A stretch of DNA of 64,000 nucleotides. Origin: Pseudomonas cichorii (GTDB lineage: Bacteria; Pseudomonadota; Gammaproteobacteria; Pseudomonadales; Pseudomonadaceae). Shown one piece after another: positions 30,251 through 39,361 of this stretch (position 1 is its first letter; every line of letters begins with the position of its first letter). The stretch covers positions 434,001 to 498,000 of the forward strand of contig NZ_CP074349.1 of NCBI RefSeq assembly GCF_018343775.1. The letters run 5' to 3'. Made by a program: the position numbers and the translations under genes. The notes below the pieces were generated by a model. The model did no database searches. It was not told where the DNA came from and saw nothing but the letters and a program-made list of their open reading frames with translations.

Positions 30251-30299
30251 GAATGAGATGACGGCCTTGTTCGCAATTGATCGATCCCGCAGAAAGATA

Positions 30300-30326
30300 T
30301 GTACAGGCCCGAGGCTGGCCTGTACA
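30300..30326 (-). terminator. Terminator after the HI0933-type flavoprotein
   Basis: TGTACAGGCC (30300-30309) pairs perfectly with GGCCTGTACA (30317-30326). Read on the minus strand the stem is followed by TATCTTTCT. It lies about 50 bp after the flavoprotein stop and before the yccS start, so it probably separates the two transcripts. Confidence 0.75.
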
Positions 30327-30374
30327 TCCGCTTGGGAAAAAAATTATTGCCCGGGGTGTGTGGCTTTCCCGCTG

Positions 30375-31553
30375 TCAGACGTATTGTGCCGCCGCATAGG
30401 CCGATGCCCAGGCCCACTGGAAATTGAAACCGCCCAGATGGCCGCTCACATCCAGCACCTCACCCACGAAATACAGCCCTGGTGATTTCAGTGATTCCAT
30501 GGTCTTGGAAGACACTTCACGGGTATCGATGCCGCCCAACGTAACCTCGGCCGTGCGATAGCCTTCGGTGCCCGCCGGCACGACCCGCCAGCTCGCCAGT
30601 TTTTCGGCGATGTCGGCCAGTTCGGCGTGGGTGTACTGCTTCATGGGTTTTGAAGCGAACCAGTGTTCGGCCAGCAGGTTGGCCATCTTCTTGGTGAAGA
30701 TTTCCCCCAGCAGGGTTTTCAGTTCGCTGTTCGGGCGTTCTGCCTGCTGCTTGGCCAGCCAGCCCGGGACGTCGTGATCGGGCAGCAGGTTGATTTCCAC
30801 ACTGTCACCCGGTTGCCAGAACGACGAGATCTGCAGGATTGCCGGACCACTGAGGCCGCGGTGGGTAAACAGGATGTTTTCGCGAAAGCTTGTGTCATTG
30901 CAACTGACCAGACAGTCCACTGACGTCCCCGACAGCTCGCTGCACAACTCCTTGAGCTGGTCGGTGATGGTGAACGGCACCAGCCCGGCGCGAGTCGGCA
31001 GCAGCCTGTGGCCAAATTGCTTGCCGATCTGATAACCGAAACCTGTGGCACCCAGCGTCGGAATCGACAGGCCGCCCGTGGCGATCACCAACGACTCGCA
31101 GCTCAAGGTGCCAAGGGTGGTTTCCAGGCGGTAGCCGGTTTCAGTCTTTTCGATCTGCTGCACGGAAGTGTCCATGTGCAGACTGGCACCGGCCTGTCGG
31201 CACTCTTCGAGCAGCATTTCCAGGATGTCGCTGGACTTGTTATCGCAGAATAGCTGGCCCAGCTTCTTCTCGTGATAAGGCACGCCATGTTTGGCGACCA
31301 TCTCGATGAAGTCCCACTGGGTATAGCGGGCCAGGGCCGATTTGCAGAAGTGTGGGTTCTGCGACAGGAAATTGCCCGGCTCCGTGTAGATGTTGGTGAA
31401 GTTGCAGCGCCCGCCACCGGACATGAGGATCTTCTTGCCCGGCTTGTTGGCGTGATCGATCAGCATCACCTTGCGGCCACGACCTGCGGCGGTGAGCGCA
31501 CACATCAAACCTGCGGCGCCAGCGCCAATGATTACAACGTCAGTAACGGGCAC
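30375..31553 (-). CDS. NAD(P)/FAD-dependent oxidoreductase, HI0933/BaiN family
   Basis: A 392-residue flavoprotein. The FAD-binding dinucleotide motif VVIIGAGAAGLMCALTAA is at the N-terminus, followed by the family signature KKILMSGGGRCNFTN. A second nucleotide motif (LVIATGGLSIPTLGATGFGY) and the C-terminal FVGEVLDVSGHLGGFNFQWA complete the HI0933/YhiN pattern. It is probably a soluble reductase of unknown substrate. The start is GTG 31553, with GAGGA upstream. Confidence 0.88.
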   Translation of the reverse strand: MPVTDVVIIGAGAAGLMCALTAAGRGRKVMLIDHANKPGKKILMSGGGRCNFTNIYTEPGNFLSQNPHFCKSALARYTQWDFIEMVAKHGVPYHEKKLGQLFCDNKSSDILEMLLEECRQAGASLHMDTSVQQIEKTETGYRLETTLGTLSCESLVIATGGLSIPTLGATGFGYQIGKQFGHRLLPTRAGLVPFTITDQLKELCSELSGTSVDCLVSCNDTSFRENILFTHRGLSGPAILQISSFWQPGDSVEINLLPDHDVPGWLAKQQAERPNSELKTLLGEIFTKKMANLLAEHWFASKPMKQYTHAELADIAEKLASWRVVPAGTEGYRTAEVTLGGIDTREVSSKTMESLKSPGLYFVGEVLDVSGHLGGFNFQWAWASAYAAAQYV

Positions 31554-31591
31554 AGCATGGTCCTCGTGTGGAGCCGGGAATAATGTTCAAC

Positions 31592-31617
31592 CTGTGGGAG
31601 GGGGCTTGCCCGCGACG
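31592..31617. repeat. REP-like element, GTGGGAGGGGGCTTGCCCGCGA type
   Basis: A single copy of the GTGGGAG-n-GCTTGCCCGCGAC form, between dbpA and the flavoprotein gene. A related copy with GCTTGCTCGCGA lies at about 41671-41694. Confidence 0.65.
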
Positions 31618-31621
31618 CTTT

Positions 31622-33001
31622 TTACAAGATACGAACCCGCAACGACTTGCCCTTGATCTTGCCATTGTTCAAACGCTCCAGCGCCTGCTTGGCGATGCTG
31701 CGCTCGACAGCCACATAAGCCTGGAAGTCGAAAATGGCGATCTTGCCGACCTGCGCGCCCGGAACACCGGCCTCGCCCGTCAATGCACCCAGAATATCGC
31801 CCGGACGCAGCTTGTCCTTGCGGCCGGAACCGATGCACAGAGTCGTCATGGCTGGCAGCAGCTTGCCGCCTTCCTTGACGCTCAGGTTGTCGTATTGCTG
31901 CCAGTTCAGGGGCGCTTTCTGCAACTCTTCGATAGCCCGGGCACGCTGGCTTTCCGAAGGGGCTACAAGGCTGACCGCGATACCTGTTTCACCCGCACGA
32001 CCGGTACGACCGACGCGGTGGATGTGGATTTCCGAATCCCGGGCCAGCTCGACGTTGATGACCATGTCCAGCGCATCGATATCCAGACCTCGGGCCGCTA
32101 CGTCAGTGGCCACCAGCACCGAAGTGCTGCGGTTGGCGAACATCGCCAGCACCTGGTCACGGTCACGCTGCTCCAGGTCGCCATGCAGGCCCACGGCGGA
32201 CATGCCCTTGGCGGTCAGGTGATCGACCACTTCCTGAACCTGCTGCTTGGTGAAGCAGAACGCGACGCAGGACGTCGGACGGAAATGGCCAAGCACCTTG
32301 ACCACGGCTTCCAGACGTTGCTCCGGAGAGATTTCGTAGAAAATCTGCTCGATCTGGCTGTCGGCATGCAGTGCCTCGACCTTGACGGTCTGCGGATCGC
32401 GCATGAATTTTGAAGCCAGTTGCTTGATGCCGACCGGGTAGGTGGCCGAGAACAGCAGGGTCTGGCGACGTTGCGGAGTCTGCTCGATGATGTCGGCGAT
32501 GGCGTCGTAGAAACCCATGTCCAGCATGCGGTCCGCTTCATCGAGAATCAGCGTGTTCAGCCCATCCAGTACCAGCGAGCCCTTGCGCAGGTGCTGCTGG
32601 ATACGGCCCGGCGTGCCGACGATGATGTGCGCGCCATGCTCCAGCGAGCCGATCTGCGGCCCAAAAGGCACGCCGCCGCACAGGGTCAGCACCTTGATGT
32701 TGTCTTCGGAGCGGGCCAGACGACGAATTTCCTTGGCCACCTGATCGGCCAGTTCGCGGGTCGGGCACATCACCAGAGCCTGGCAACCGAAGAAGCGCGG
32801 GTTGATCGGGTTCAGCAGACCGATACCAAAGGCGGCGGTCTTGCCGCTGCCGGTCTTGGCCTGAGCGATCAGGTCCATGCCCTTGAGAATCACCGGCAGG
32901 CTTTGCGCCTGAATCGGCGTCATCTGGGCGTAACCAAGCGACTCCAGGTTAGCCAGCATGGCGGCGGACAGGGGCAAAGTGTTGAAAGCGGTGTTAGTCA
33001 C
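31622..33001 (-). CDS. dbpA: ATP-dependent RNA helicase DbpA
   Basis: A DEAD-box helicase, 459 residues from GTG 33001 (AGG about 9 bp upstream); a TTG 7 codons earlier is possible. Motifs in order are AKTGSGKT (Walker A), PTRELA, GTPGR, DEAD (LDEADRMLDMGF), SAT, GLHGDLEQRDRD, ATDVAARGLD and HRVGRTGRAG. The C-terminal DbpA RNA-binding domain (TTLCIGSGRKDKLRPGDILGAL) targets 23S rRNA hairpin 92. It therefore acts in large-subunit ribosome assembly. Confidence 0.95.
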   Translation of the reverse strand: MTNTAFNTLPLSAAMLANLESLGYAQMTPIQAQSLPVILKGMDLIAQAKTGSGKTAAFGIGLLNPINPRFFGCQALVMCPTRELADQVAKEIRRLARSEDNIKVLTLCGGVPFGPQIGSLEHGAHIIVGTPGRIQQHLRKGSLVLDGLNTLILDEADRMLDMGFYDAIADIIEQTPQRRQTLLFSATYPVGIKQLASKFMRDPQTVKVEALHADSQIEQIFYEISPEQRLEAVVKVLGHFRPTSCVAFCFTKQQVQEVVDHLTAKGMSAVGLHGDLEQRDRDQVLAMFANRSTSVLVATDVAARGLDIDALDMVINVELARDSEIHIHRVGRTGRAGETGIAVSLVAPSESQRARAIEELQKAPLNWQQYDNLSVKEGGKLLPAMTTLCIGSGRKDKLRPGDILGALTGEAGVPGAQVGKIAIFDFQAYVAVERSIAKQALERLNNGKIKGKSLRVRIL

Positions 33002-33090
33002 GACGGTGGACCTGCAAAACAAAAATGTCGCGCAGTGTATCAGGTCGTAAGGGTTGCTCAGATGGCAATGTCGATAAATGATGCAGCAAA

Positions 33091-33181
33091 CTGCAGGAGC
33101 GAATTTATTCGCGAGGCGTCAATTGAAGGCGATACATTTTCTTCGGATGTACGGGCCTCTCGCGAATGAATTCGCTCCTAC
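33091..33181. repeat. REPIN: two REP elements in inverted orientation
   Basis: AGGAGCGAATTTATTCGCGAG (33095-33115) and CTCGCGAATGAATTCGCTCC (about 33158-33178) face each other across about 43 bp. This is the doublet form typical of mobile REPINs in Pseudomonas. It separates dbpA from the MFS gene. Confidence 0.8.
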
Positions 33182-33186
33182 TCTCT

Positions 33187-34581
33187 TTACCTTAATCTCT
33201 TACCCTCCTGCGCAGGCAATTGCAGAAATATCCCCGCTGCAAACATCGCCAGTACTCCCACGCTCAGGAAGGTCAGTTGGAATGCCCCCAGTACACTGCT
33301 GACTTCGCCCGTGGCCACGTCATCGGTAAAGCCGCCCAGCAGGGCGGCAGCGGATGCCACGCCCAGGCTCAGTGACAATTGCGCGACGACCGACAGCAGG
33401 CTGTTGCCACTGGCGGTGCTGGCATCGTCCAGGTCGATCAGGGTCACGGTGTTCATGGCGGTGAACTGCAAGGCGTTCACTGCGCCCAGCAGGGCCAGAT
33501 GGACAAGCAGCACCCAGTACGGGGTTTGAGTGTCCACCAGCGCCAGGGTCGCCAGCAGTATTCCCAACAGCAACGTGTTGCCGGTCAGGATGGTGCGATA
33601 CCCCAGCAGTTCGATCAGCCTGCGGGCCACGGTTTTGGCGAACATTCCGGCGGCGGCCAGCGGCAGCATGCTCATGCCGGCCTGCGCCGGTGAATAACCC
33701 AGCGGGATCTGCAGCAGCAAGGGCACCAGAAACGGCAGGGCGCCACTGCCCAGTCGCGCAAACAGATTGCCCAGAATGCCCACCGCAAAGGTCCGGGTGC
33801 GAAACAACGACGGTGCAAAGAGTGGAAACTCCACATGCCCGGCCCGCAGCCAGTAGGCCGCCAGACAGCCCAGGCCGGCGAACAGCAGCAAGACCACGCG
33901 CATGTGCGGCAGGTGCAGCTCGCCCAGGCCTTCCAGCGCAATGGTGATCAGCACCATCGAGGCCCCGAACAGAATGAATCCTGTGCCGTCGAAGCGTGTG
34001 CGTCCGCCGCCTGGGATATCCGGGATGAAATGCTTGACCGCATAGCAGCCCAGCAACCCCACGGGAATATTGATCAGGAAGATCCAGTGCCAGCTCATGT
34101 ACTCGACCATCCAGCCGCCCATGCTCGGCCCGAGTAGCGGCCCCAACAGGCCGGGCACGGTAATGAACCCCATGATCCGCACCAGCTCCGAGCGTGGGTA
34201 GGCGCGTAATACGATCAAGCGCCCGATAGGCAGCATCAACGCACCGCCAAGCCCCTGAATGACCCGTGCTGCCACCAGCATGTTCAGCGAGTTGGACAGT
34301 GCGCACAGCAACGAGCCGAAGCTGAACAAGAGGATGGCGCTGAAAAAGATGCGTTTGATGCCGAAGCGATCGGCAATCCAGCCCGAAGCGGGAATCAGCA
34401 GGGCGATGGTCAACATGTAGGCAATGACCACCGACTGCATGCGCAGCGGATCTTCTTCCAGCGAACGTGCCATGGACGGCAGAGCAGTATTGAGAATCGT
34501 GCCGTCCAGACTTTGCATGAAGAAGGCGATGGCGATGACCCAAGGCATCCAGCGCAGGGTTTTTTCGTCCAGATGTGGCAT
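33187..34581 (-). CDS. mdtD: MFS multidrug transporter, DHA2/MdtD type
   Basis: A 464-residue major-facilitator protein with about 14 hydrophobic helices. Motifs include MQSLDGTILNTALPSMARSL (helix 1, typical of DHA2), GWIADRFGIKRIF (loop 2-3) and GPLLGPSMGGWMVEYMSWHW (motif C region). It probably exports drugs or metabolites with proton exchange; the substrate is unknown. ATG 34581 is chosen because the 21 upstream codons of the longer frame are derived from a REP repeat. Confidence 0.85.
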   Translation of the reverse strand: MPHLDEKTLRWMPWVIAIAFFMQSLDGTILNTALPSMARSLEEDPLRMQSVVIAYMLTIALLIPASGWIADRFGIKRIFFSAILLFSFGSLLCALSNSLNMLVAARVIQGLGGALMLPIGRLIVLRAYPRSELVRIMGFITVPGLLGPLLGPSMGGWMVEYMSWHWIFLINIPVGLLGCYAVKHFIPDIPGGGRTRFDGTGFILFGASMVLITIALEGLGELHLPHMRVVLLLFAGLGCLAAYWLRAGHVEFPLFAPSLFRTRTFAVGILGNLFARLGSGALPFLVPLLLQIPLGYSPAQAGMSMLPLAAAGMFAKTVARRLIELLGYRTILTGNTLLLGILLATLALVDTQTPYWVLLVHLALLGAVNALQFTAMNTVTLIDLDDASTASGNSLLSVVAQLSLSLGVASAAALLGGFTDDVATGEVSSVLGAFQLTFLSVGVLAMFAAGIFLQLPAQEGKRLR

Positions 34582-34600
34582 GTCGTTCTCTATGATTCGT

Positions 34601-34671
34601 TTCGCGAATGAGCGGAGCGCCGCCCGATTCGCTTCTACAGACAACCCCGTAGGAGCGAATTCATTCGCGAA
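34601..34671. repeat. REP pair of two different types
   Basis: The first half (34601-34640) contains GCGGAGCGCCGCCCGATTCGC, of the type also seen at 58746-58790. The second (34649-34671) is a standard GTAGGAGCGAATTCATTCGC element. The pair lies between the MFS gene and the tldE-like gene and extends into an open frame upstream of the MFS start. Confidence 0.75.
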
Positions 34672-34678
34672 GGGAGGG

Positions 34679-36004
34679 CTACAACGTCAATGTCAGCTTG
34701 CTTATCAAAGCCCCAGGCAACTGAATGGAGGCTGTCTGGCGCTGGCTATAAGTGCTGGCCGATAGAATCAGCTCCCGCTCGCGGGTCAGGTTTTCCAGGG
34801 CGTTACCCAGCAGGCTGCAAGCGCTGTCATCAAAACGCATGGTATTGACCGGTGCCACGATCTTGCCGTCTTCGACCCAGAAGGTCGCAAAACGGGTCAT
34901 GCCCGTCAGGCGTGCCGCAGACTGATCGGAAAAATTCAGATACCAGAGGTTGCTGATATACAGGCCAGTGCCGAGCTGCTTGAGAATCTGTTCCTGCTCC
35001 AGAGTACCGCCCGCCATGCTCAGTGCGCTTGGCCACTCGCCGTTGTCCGCGCCGTTGGCTTGCAGGCCGTATTCGGCGGCGCTGCTGGAGTCGACCAGTT
35101 GCTCGCGGGCTTCGCCGCCGGCAATCAGGGACAGGTCCTTGCGTGGATAACCTTCGCGGGAGAACGCCGGTGACAGCGAACCGCTGACCTGTTCATCCAG
35201 GCTGAACAGCGGGCTGAAACGGGTATCGCCGCTGTACAGCCGCTGCAACGGGCTGTGCTTGCTGGCCAGCGCCTGTGCGGAAAACCCGCCCCAGCACAGC
35301 ATGCCGATGATTTCATCCAGTGCTGCAGGTGCCAGATAAGCGCGGTATTGACCGGGCTCCAGAGTGCGCAGCGGACGACCGAGAAACTCCAACTGCTCGC
35401 GAGCCTGATTGAAGCGTCTGGCAAAGGCCTCGCTGTCCCAATCATGACCTGCATAGTTGGCTTTAACGGCCTGGCCGTTTTCGTGGAACAGGCTCCAGTC
35501 GAAATTGAAGCTATTTGCCTGATGCCAGCCCAGCGCGCCCCAGGAACTGGCGAAGCCGCGATATACCGGCCCGGCAGCGTAAAAGCCCACCAGATCCAGA
35601 CCTTGTGACAATTCGGTGATCTGCTCCACGACTTGCCCGCTGTCCGGCAACGGCGGCTCTTGCAAGTTGTTGCTGTGCCAGGCCTCGGTATTGGGCAGCA
35701 GATACGGGTCCTTGGCGAGTGATACCAAGGTTTCGCGCAGTTGAACCAAAGCCTCGCTCAAACGCTGACCGTCGACCTGTGCATCGCCCGAAAGCGTCAG
35801 TTCCAGATCGGCATGCCGACCGTCATCGATCAGTTTGAAGGTCACGCCGGCTTGCTGCACATGCCCGGCCTGACGGACCTGGCCATGATTGAAGCGAATG
35901 AAGTCCGAGGCTTCGGCGTTGTAGGTCAGGGTGAAGTGTTCGTTCGGGCTGATACCTGCCTTGAGGACGGCGACCAATGCCTCGAATTGCTGTTGATGAG
36001 ACAT
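34679..36004 (-). CDS. TldE/PmbA-like subunit (TldD/TldE family paralogue)
   Basis: A 441-residue protein of the TldD/PmbA family without an HExxH motif, so it corresponds to the non-catalytic TldE partner. Segments such as NHGQVRQAGHVQQAGVTFKLIDDGR and GLYISNLWYLNFSDQSAARLTGMTRFATFWVEDGKI match the family. It overlaps the upstream TldD-like gene at the start/stop codons, so the two subunits are produced together. The canonical TldDE complex is a heterodimeric metalloprotease that trims modified peptides; the substrate of this pair is unknown. Confidence 0.82.
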   Translation of the reverse strand: MSHQQQFEALVAVLKAGISPNEHFTLTYNAEASDFIRFNHGQVRQAGHVQQAGVTFKLIDDGRHADLELTLSGDAQVDGQRLSEALVQLRETLVSLAKDPYLLPNTEAWHSNNLQEPPLPDSGQVVEQITELSQGLDLVGFYAAGPVYRGFASSWGALGWHQANSFNFDWSLFHENGQAVKANYAGHDWDSEAFARRFNQAREQLEFLGRPLRTLEPGQYRAYLAPAALDEIIGMLCWGGFSAQALASKHSPLQRLYSGDTRFSPLFSLDEQVSGSLSPAFSREGYPRKDLSLIAGGEAREQLVDSSSAAEYGLQANGADNGEWPSALSMAGGTLEQEQILKQLGTGLYISNLWYLNFSDQSAARLTGMTRFATFWVEDGKIVAPVNTMRFDDSACSLLGNALENLTRERELILSASTYSQRQTASIQLPGALISKLTLTL

Positions 36005-37446
36005 CAGGCATCACCTCCAAATACATCCACATTGGCGAACACACAGGCTGGGGAAGCGTGACCGACACGCACCACCTGATTGGGTTCGCCTTTCCCGCAA
36101 TTGGGCGTGCCCAGGACCTTGAAGGTGCTGGCGTCGCCGACCGCGCTGAGGTTGCGCCAGAACTGCGCGGAAATCGCTCGATAGTTGGGGTTCTTGACCA
36201 CGCCCTTGAGCTCGCCGTTTTCGATCAACTGGCCCCACTCGCAACCGAACTGGAATTTGTTGCGCGCATCGTCGATGGACCACGAGCGGTTGGTGGACAT
36301 CAGGATGCCGTGCTCGATATTGCCGATCAGTTGATCCAGCGACTGGTCACCCGGTTCGATATTCAGGTTGGCCATGCGGTCGATGGGCGGACGGTTCCAG
36401 TTGCAGGCGCGGCTGTTGGCGACGCCCGGCAGACCGGAGCGGTATTGCGACAGCGCACCGCCCAATGGCCGCTGCAACAGGCCATCGCGAATCAGGAATT
36501 GCTTGCTTGCGGCTGTGCCATCGTCGTCATGCCCGTAGCTGGCCAGTTGCTCGGGAATCTCGGGATCGAAAGTCACGTTGAGCAGACTGGAGCCGTATTG
36601 CAGCGTGCCGAAGTCCGATGCCTTGACGAAGCTGGTGCCGGCGTAATTGCGCTCGTCACCCAGAATCCGGTCCAGTTCCAGCGGATGGCCTATGGATTCG
36701 TGGATCTGCAGAATCATCTGGTCCGGCATCAACAGCAGATCGCGGGGACCTGTGGGCGTGTTGGGGGCCAGGATCAATTGCAGTGCCTGATCGGCAACCT
36801 GTGCGGCTGCGCCGATCAGTCCGCAATTGCTGATGATCTCTGCGCCGCCCTGCTGGCCGAAGTTATCGCGGCCCAGGCTGCGGGTCTGGCTGTCACGCCC
36901 GTCATAGGCGGTCACGGTCAGGCCCGGGAAGACAAAACGCTGTGCCTGACGAATCTCGGCACCTGCGCTGTTGAGATAGATCTGTTCGACGTTTTCCAGG
37001 CCCAGGCCGACCTGCCAGTTCACCAGACGCTCGTCTCTGGGGACTGACTTCGACTCGGCCATCAGCAGATCAATGCAATCGCTCAGGCTCGGGAAGGCAT
37101 TGCTCAGGTTGGGCGACAGGTAATCGGCGCGTGCCGTCGAGACAGCCTGTTCGGTCAGGTCCAGCAGCGAGTGCGGGGCCAGACGCCGCGCCAGTGCTTC
37201 GGCCTGTTGCAAGGCGGACTGCAGGCCACGTTGGGAAATATCGTTGGTGGCGGCGTAGGTTTCAACGCCGTTGAGGCGCACCGTCAGCATCGCCCCTTCA
37301 TCGCTGCCCAGCGATGGCGGCTCGGCCACGTTCTTGCGTACGCTCAGGTGCTGGCTGGTTCTGCGGACATAACGTACGGAAAAGAATTGCGCATCGCTCT
37401 GCAGTGCGGCGAACCGCTGCTTGAGCTGAGCGGAGAAATCGAACAT
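36004..37446 (-). CDS. TldD-like metalloprotease subunit
   Basis: A 480-residue TldD/PmbA-family protein with the zinc motif HESIGH (His249, Glu250, His253) in LQIHESIGHPLELDRILGDE. Canonical TldD carries a different sequence around its HExxH, so this looks like the divergent paralogue group rather than the housekeeping tldD. The start ATG 37446 follows AAGGAGCTCTCTGC. It would form a heterodimer with the TldE-like protein encoded by the next, overlapping gene. It lies just downstream of the bet operon on the same strand. Confidence 0.85.
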   Translation of the reverse strand: MFDFSAQLKQRFAALQSDAQFFSVRYVRRTSQHLSVRKNVAEPPSLGSDEGAMLTVRLNGVETYAATNDISQRGLQSALQQAEALARRLAPHSLLDLTEQAVSTARADYLSPNLSNAFPSLSDCIDLLMAESKSVPRDERLVNWQVGLGLENVEQIYLNSAGAEIRQAQRFVFPGLTVTAYDGRDSQTRSLGRDNFGQQGGAEIISNCGLIGAAAQVADQALQLILAPNTPTGPRDLLLMPDQMILQIHESIGHPLELDRILGDERNYAGTSFVKASDFGTLQYGSSLLNVTFDPEIPEQLASYGHDDDGTAASKQFLIRDGLLQRPLGGALSQYRSGLPGVANSRACNWNRPPIDRMANLNIEPGDQSLDQLIGNIEHGILMSTNRSWSIDDARNKFQFGCEWGQLIENGELKGVVKNPNYRAISAQFWRNLSAVGDASTFKVLGTPNCGKGEPNQVVRVGHASPACVFANVDVFGGDA

Positions 37447-37466
37447 GCAGAGAGCTCCTTGTTGAG

Positions 37467-37504
37467 GCGGGCAAGGTGTTCGCGAATGGAACAGGCTTGC
37501 CCGC
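37467..37504. other. 9-bp inverted repeat between betA and the tldD-like gene
   Basis: GCGGGCAAG (37467-37475) pairs with CTTGCCCGC (37496-37504) around a 20-nt loop containing TTCGCGAA. It is 18 bp after the betA stop. It may end the betIBA transcript or be a decayed REP element; there is no T-run. Confidence 0.5.
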
Positions 37505-37521
37505 AGATCATAGAGCCTGAA

Positions 37522-39228
37522 TCACACCTGTGCTACTGCGCCTCGCACCGGCGTACCGCGTGCCGGTCTGTCGCCTGCCACGAAGTAGTCGGCGGTGCTG
37601 CGCGGCAACGGCTGACGGCCACGGATCCTGTCGGCGATCTTCTCGGCAATCATGATGGTCGGTGCATTCAGGTTACCGGTGGTGATGATCGGCATGATCG
37701 AGGCATCCACCACGCGCAGGCTTTCCAGGCCATGGACACGACCCTGACCATCGACGACGGCCATCTCATCGGTGCCCATCTTGCAGGTGCACGAAGGGTG
37801 ATACGCCGTTTCGGCGTGTTCACGGACGAACTTATCCAGCTCTTCGTCGGACTGTACTTCGATGCCAGGGCTGATTTCGCGGCCACGGTACGGGTCCAGT
37901 GCCGGTTGCTGCATGATCTCCCGAGTCAGGCGGATGCCGTCGCGGAACTCCTGCCAGTCCTGCTCGCTAGACATGTAGTTGAACAGGATGCTCGGGTACT
38001 CGCGTGGGTCCTTGGACTTGACCTGCACCCGGCCACGGCTCGGTGAGCGCATGGAGCCGACGTGAGCCTGGAAACCATGCTCTTTCACACCTTTGGTGCC
38101 GTTGTAGTTAATGGCAACCGGCAGGAAGTGGTACTGGATGTTCGGCCACTCGAACTCTTCGCTCGAACGAATGAACCCGCCCGCCTCGAACTGGTTGCTG
38201 GCACCGATGCCTGTGCCGAGGAACATCCATTCTGCGCCAATGGCCGGCTGGTTCCACCATAACAGGGAAGGGTAGAGCGAAACCGGCTGGGTGCAGCTGT
38301 ATTGCAGGTACATCTCCAGGTGATCCTGAAGGTTCTGGCCGACACCCGGCAGGTCGTGAACCACGGGAATATCGAGCTTGTTCAGCAGTTCGGCCGGGCC
38401 GACACCGGAGCGTTGCAGGATCTGCGGCGAAGCGATGGCGCCGCTGCACAGCAGGACTTCCTTGCGGGCACGGGCTTCGATGCGGGTGTCGCTGGCACCG
38501 CGCAGATAAGCCACGCCGACGGCACGCTTGCCCTCGAACAGAATGCGGTCGGTCAGGGCGTGGGTGACGATGGTCAGTGTCGGGCGCTTCTTGGCTTCAT
38601 CCAGATAACCACGAGCGGTGCTGGCGCGACGGCCATTGGGCGTCACGGTTCTGTCCATCGGGCCGAAGCCTTCCTGTTGATAACCGTTGAGGTCGTCGGT
38701 GCGTGGATAACCTGCCTGCACACCGGCTTCGACCATGGCGTGGAACAATGGGTTATTGCCCGCCTTGGGCGTGGTCACGCTGACCGGACCGTCACCGCCG
38801 TGATAATCGTTGGGGCCGATGTCGCGGGTTTCGGCCTTGCGGAAATACGGCAGGCAGTCGAGGTAGCTCCAGTCTTCCAGACCCGGCTCCTTGGCCCAGC
38901 CGTCATAGTCCATGGCGTTGCCGCGGATGTAGCACATACCGTTGATGAGCGACGAGCCACCCAGGCCCTTGCCGCGCCCGCATTCCATGCGGCGGTTATT
39001 CATGTGAGGTTCCGGCTCGGTCTCATAGGCCCAGTTGTAGCGACGGCCTTGCAGTGGAAACGCCAGCGCCGCAGGCATCTGGGTACGGAAATCCAGGCGA
39101 TAATCCGGGCCGCCGGCTTCCAGCAACAGAACGGTGACGCCCGGATCTTCGGTGAGACGGGCTGCCAGGGTGTTACCGGCAGAGCCGGCACCGATGATGA
39201 TGTAGTCGAATTCGGATTGCGTGGTCAT
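37522..39228 (-). CDS. betA: Choline dehydrogenase BetA
   Basis: A 568-residue GMC-family flavoprotein from ATG 39228 (AAGGA upstream). It shows the FAD motif [21 protein letters not shown] signature 1 ([20 protein letters not shown]), signature 2 ([15 protein letters not shown]) and the C-terminal block [18 protein letters not shown]. It oxidises choline to betaine aldehyde, and can go on to glycine betaine, at the cytoplasmic membrane. It is the last gene of choXWV-betIBA. Confidence 0.97.
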   Translation of the reverse strand: MTTQSEFDYIIIGAGSAGNTLAARLTEDPGVTVLLLEAGGPDYRLDFRTQMPAALAFPLQGRRYNWAYETEPEPHMNNRRMECGRGKGLGGSSLINGMCYIRGNAMDYDGWAKEPGLEDWSYLDCLPYFRKAETRDIGPNDYHGGDGPVSVTTPKAGNNPLFHAMVEAGVQAGYPRTDDLNGYQQEGFGPMDRTVTPNGRRASTARGYLDEAKKRPTLTIVTHALTDRILFEGKRAVGVAYLRGASDTRIEARARKEVLLCSGAIASPQILQRSGVGPAELLNKLDIPVVHDLPGVGQNLQDHLEMYLQYSCTQPVSLYPSLLWWNQPAIGAEWMFLGTGIGASNQFEAGGFIRSSEEFEWPNIQYHFLPVAINYNGTKGVKEHGFQAHVGSMRSPSRGRVQVKSKDPREYPSILFNYMSSEQDWQEFRDGIRLTREIMQQPALDPYRGREISPGIEVQSDEELDKFVREHAETAYHPSCTCKMGTDEMAVVDGQGRVHGLESLRVVDASIMPIITTGNLNAPTIMIAEKIADRIRGRQPLPRSTADYFVAGDRPARGTPVRGAVAQV

Positions 39229-39243
39229 AGAAAGTCCTTCGTA

Positions 39244-39361
39244 GAGCTGCAAGCTTCAAGTTTCAAGCCGCAAGCAAAGGCATTCAGGTGCTGCCTGTAA
39301 GAATGAGGGCGGCAAGCTGCTTCACTTGAAGCTTGTAACTTGCCGCTTACTGCTGGCTGCC
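39244..39361. repeat. Interspersed GCAAGCTTCAAG-type repeat (copy 2), betB-betA gap
   Basis: GAGCTGCAAGCTTCAAGTTT on the left and CACTTGAAGCTTGTAACTTG on the right form an imperfect inverted repeat filling the gap between betB and betA. It resembles the copies at 16595 and 60384. An mRNA structure here could change the betB/betA ratio. Confidence 0.6.
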
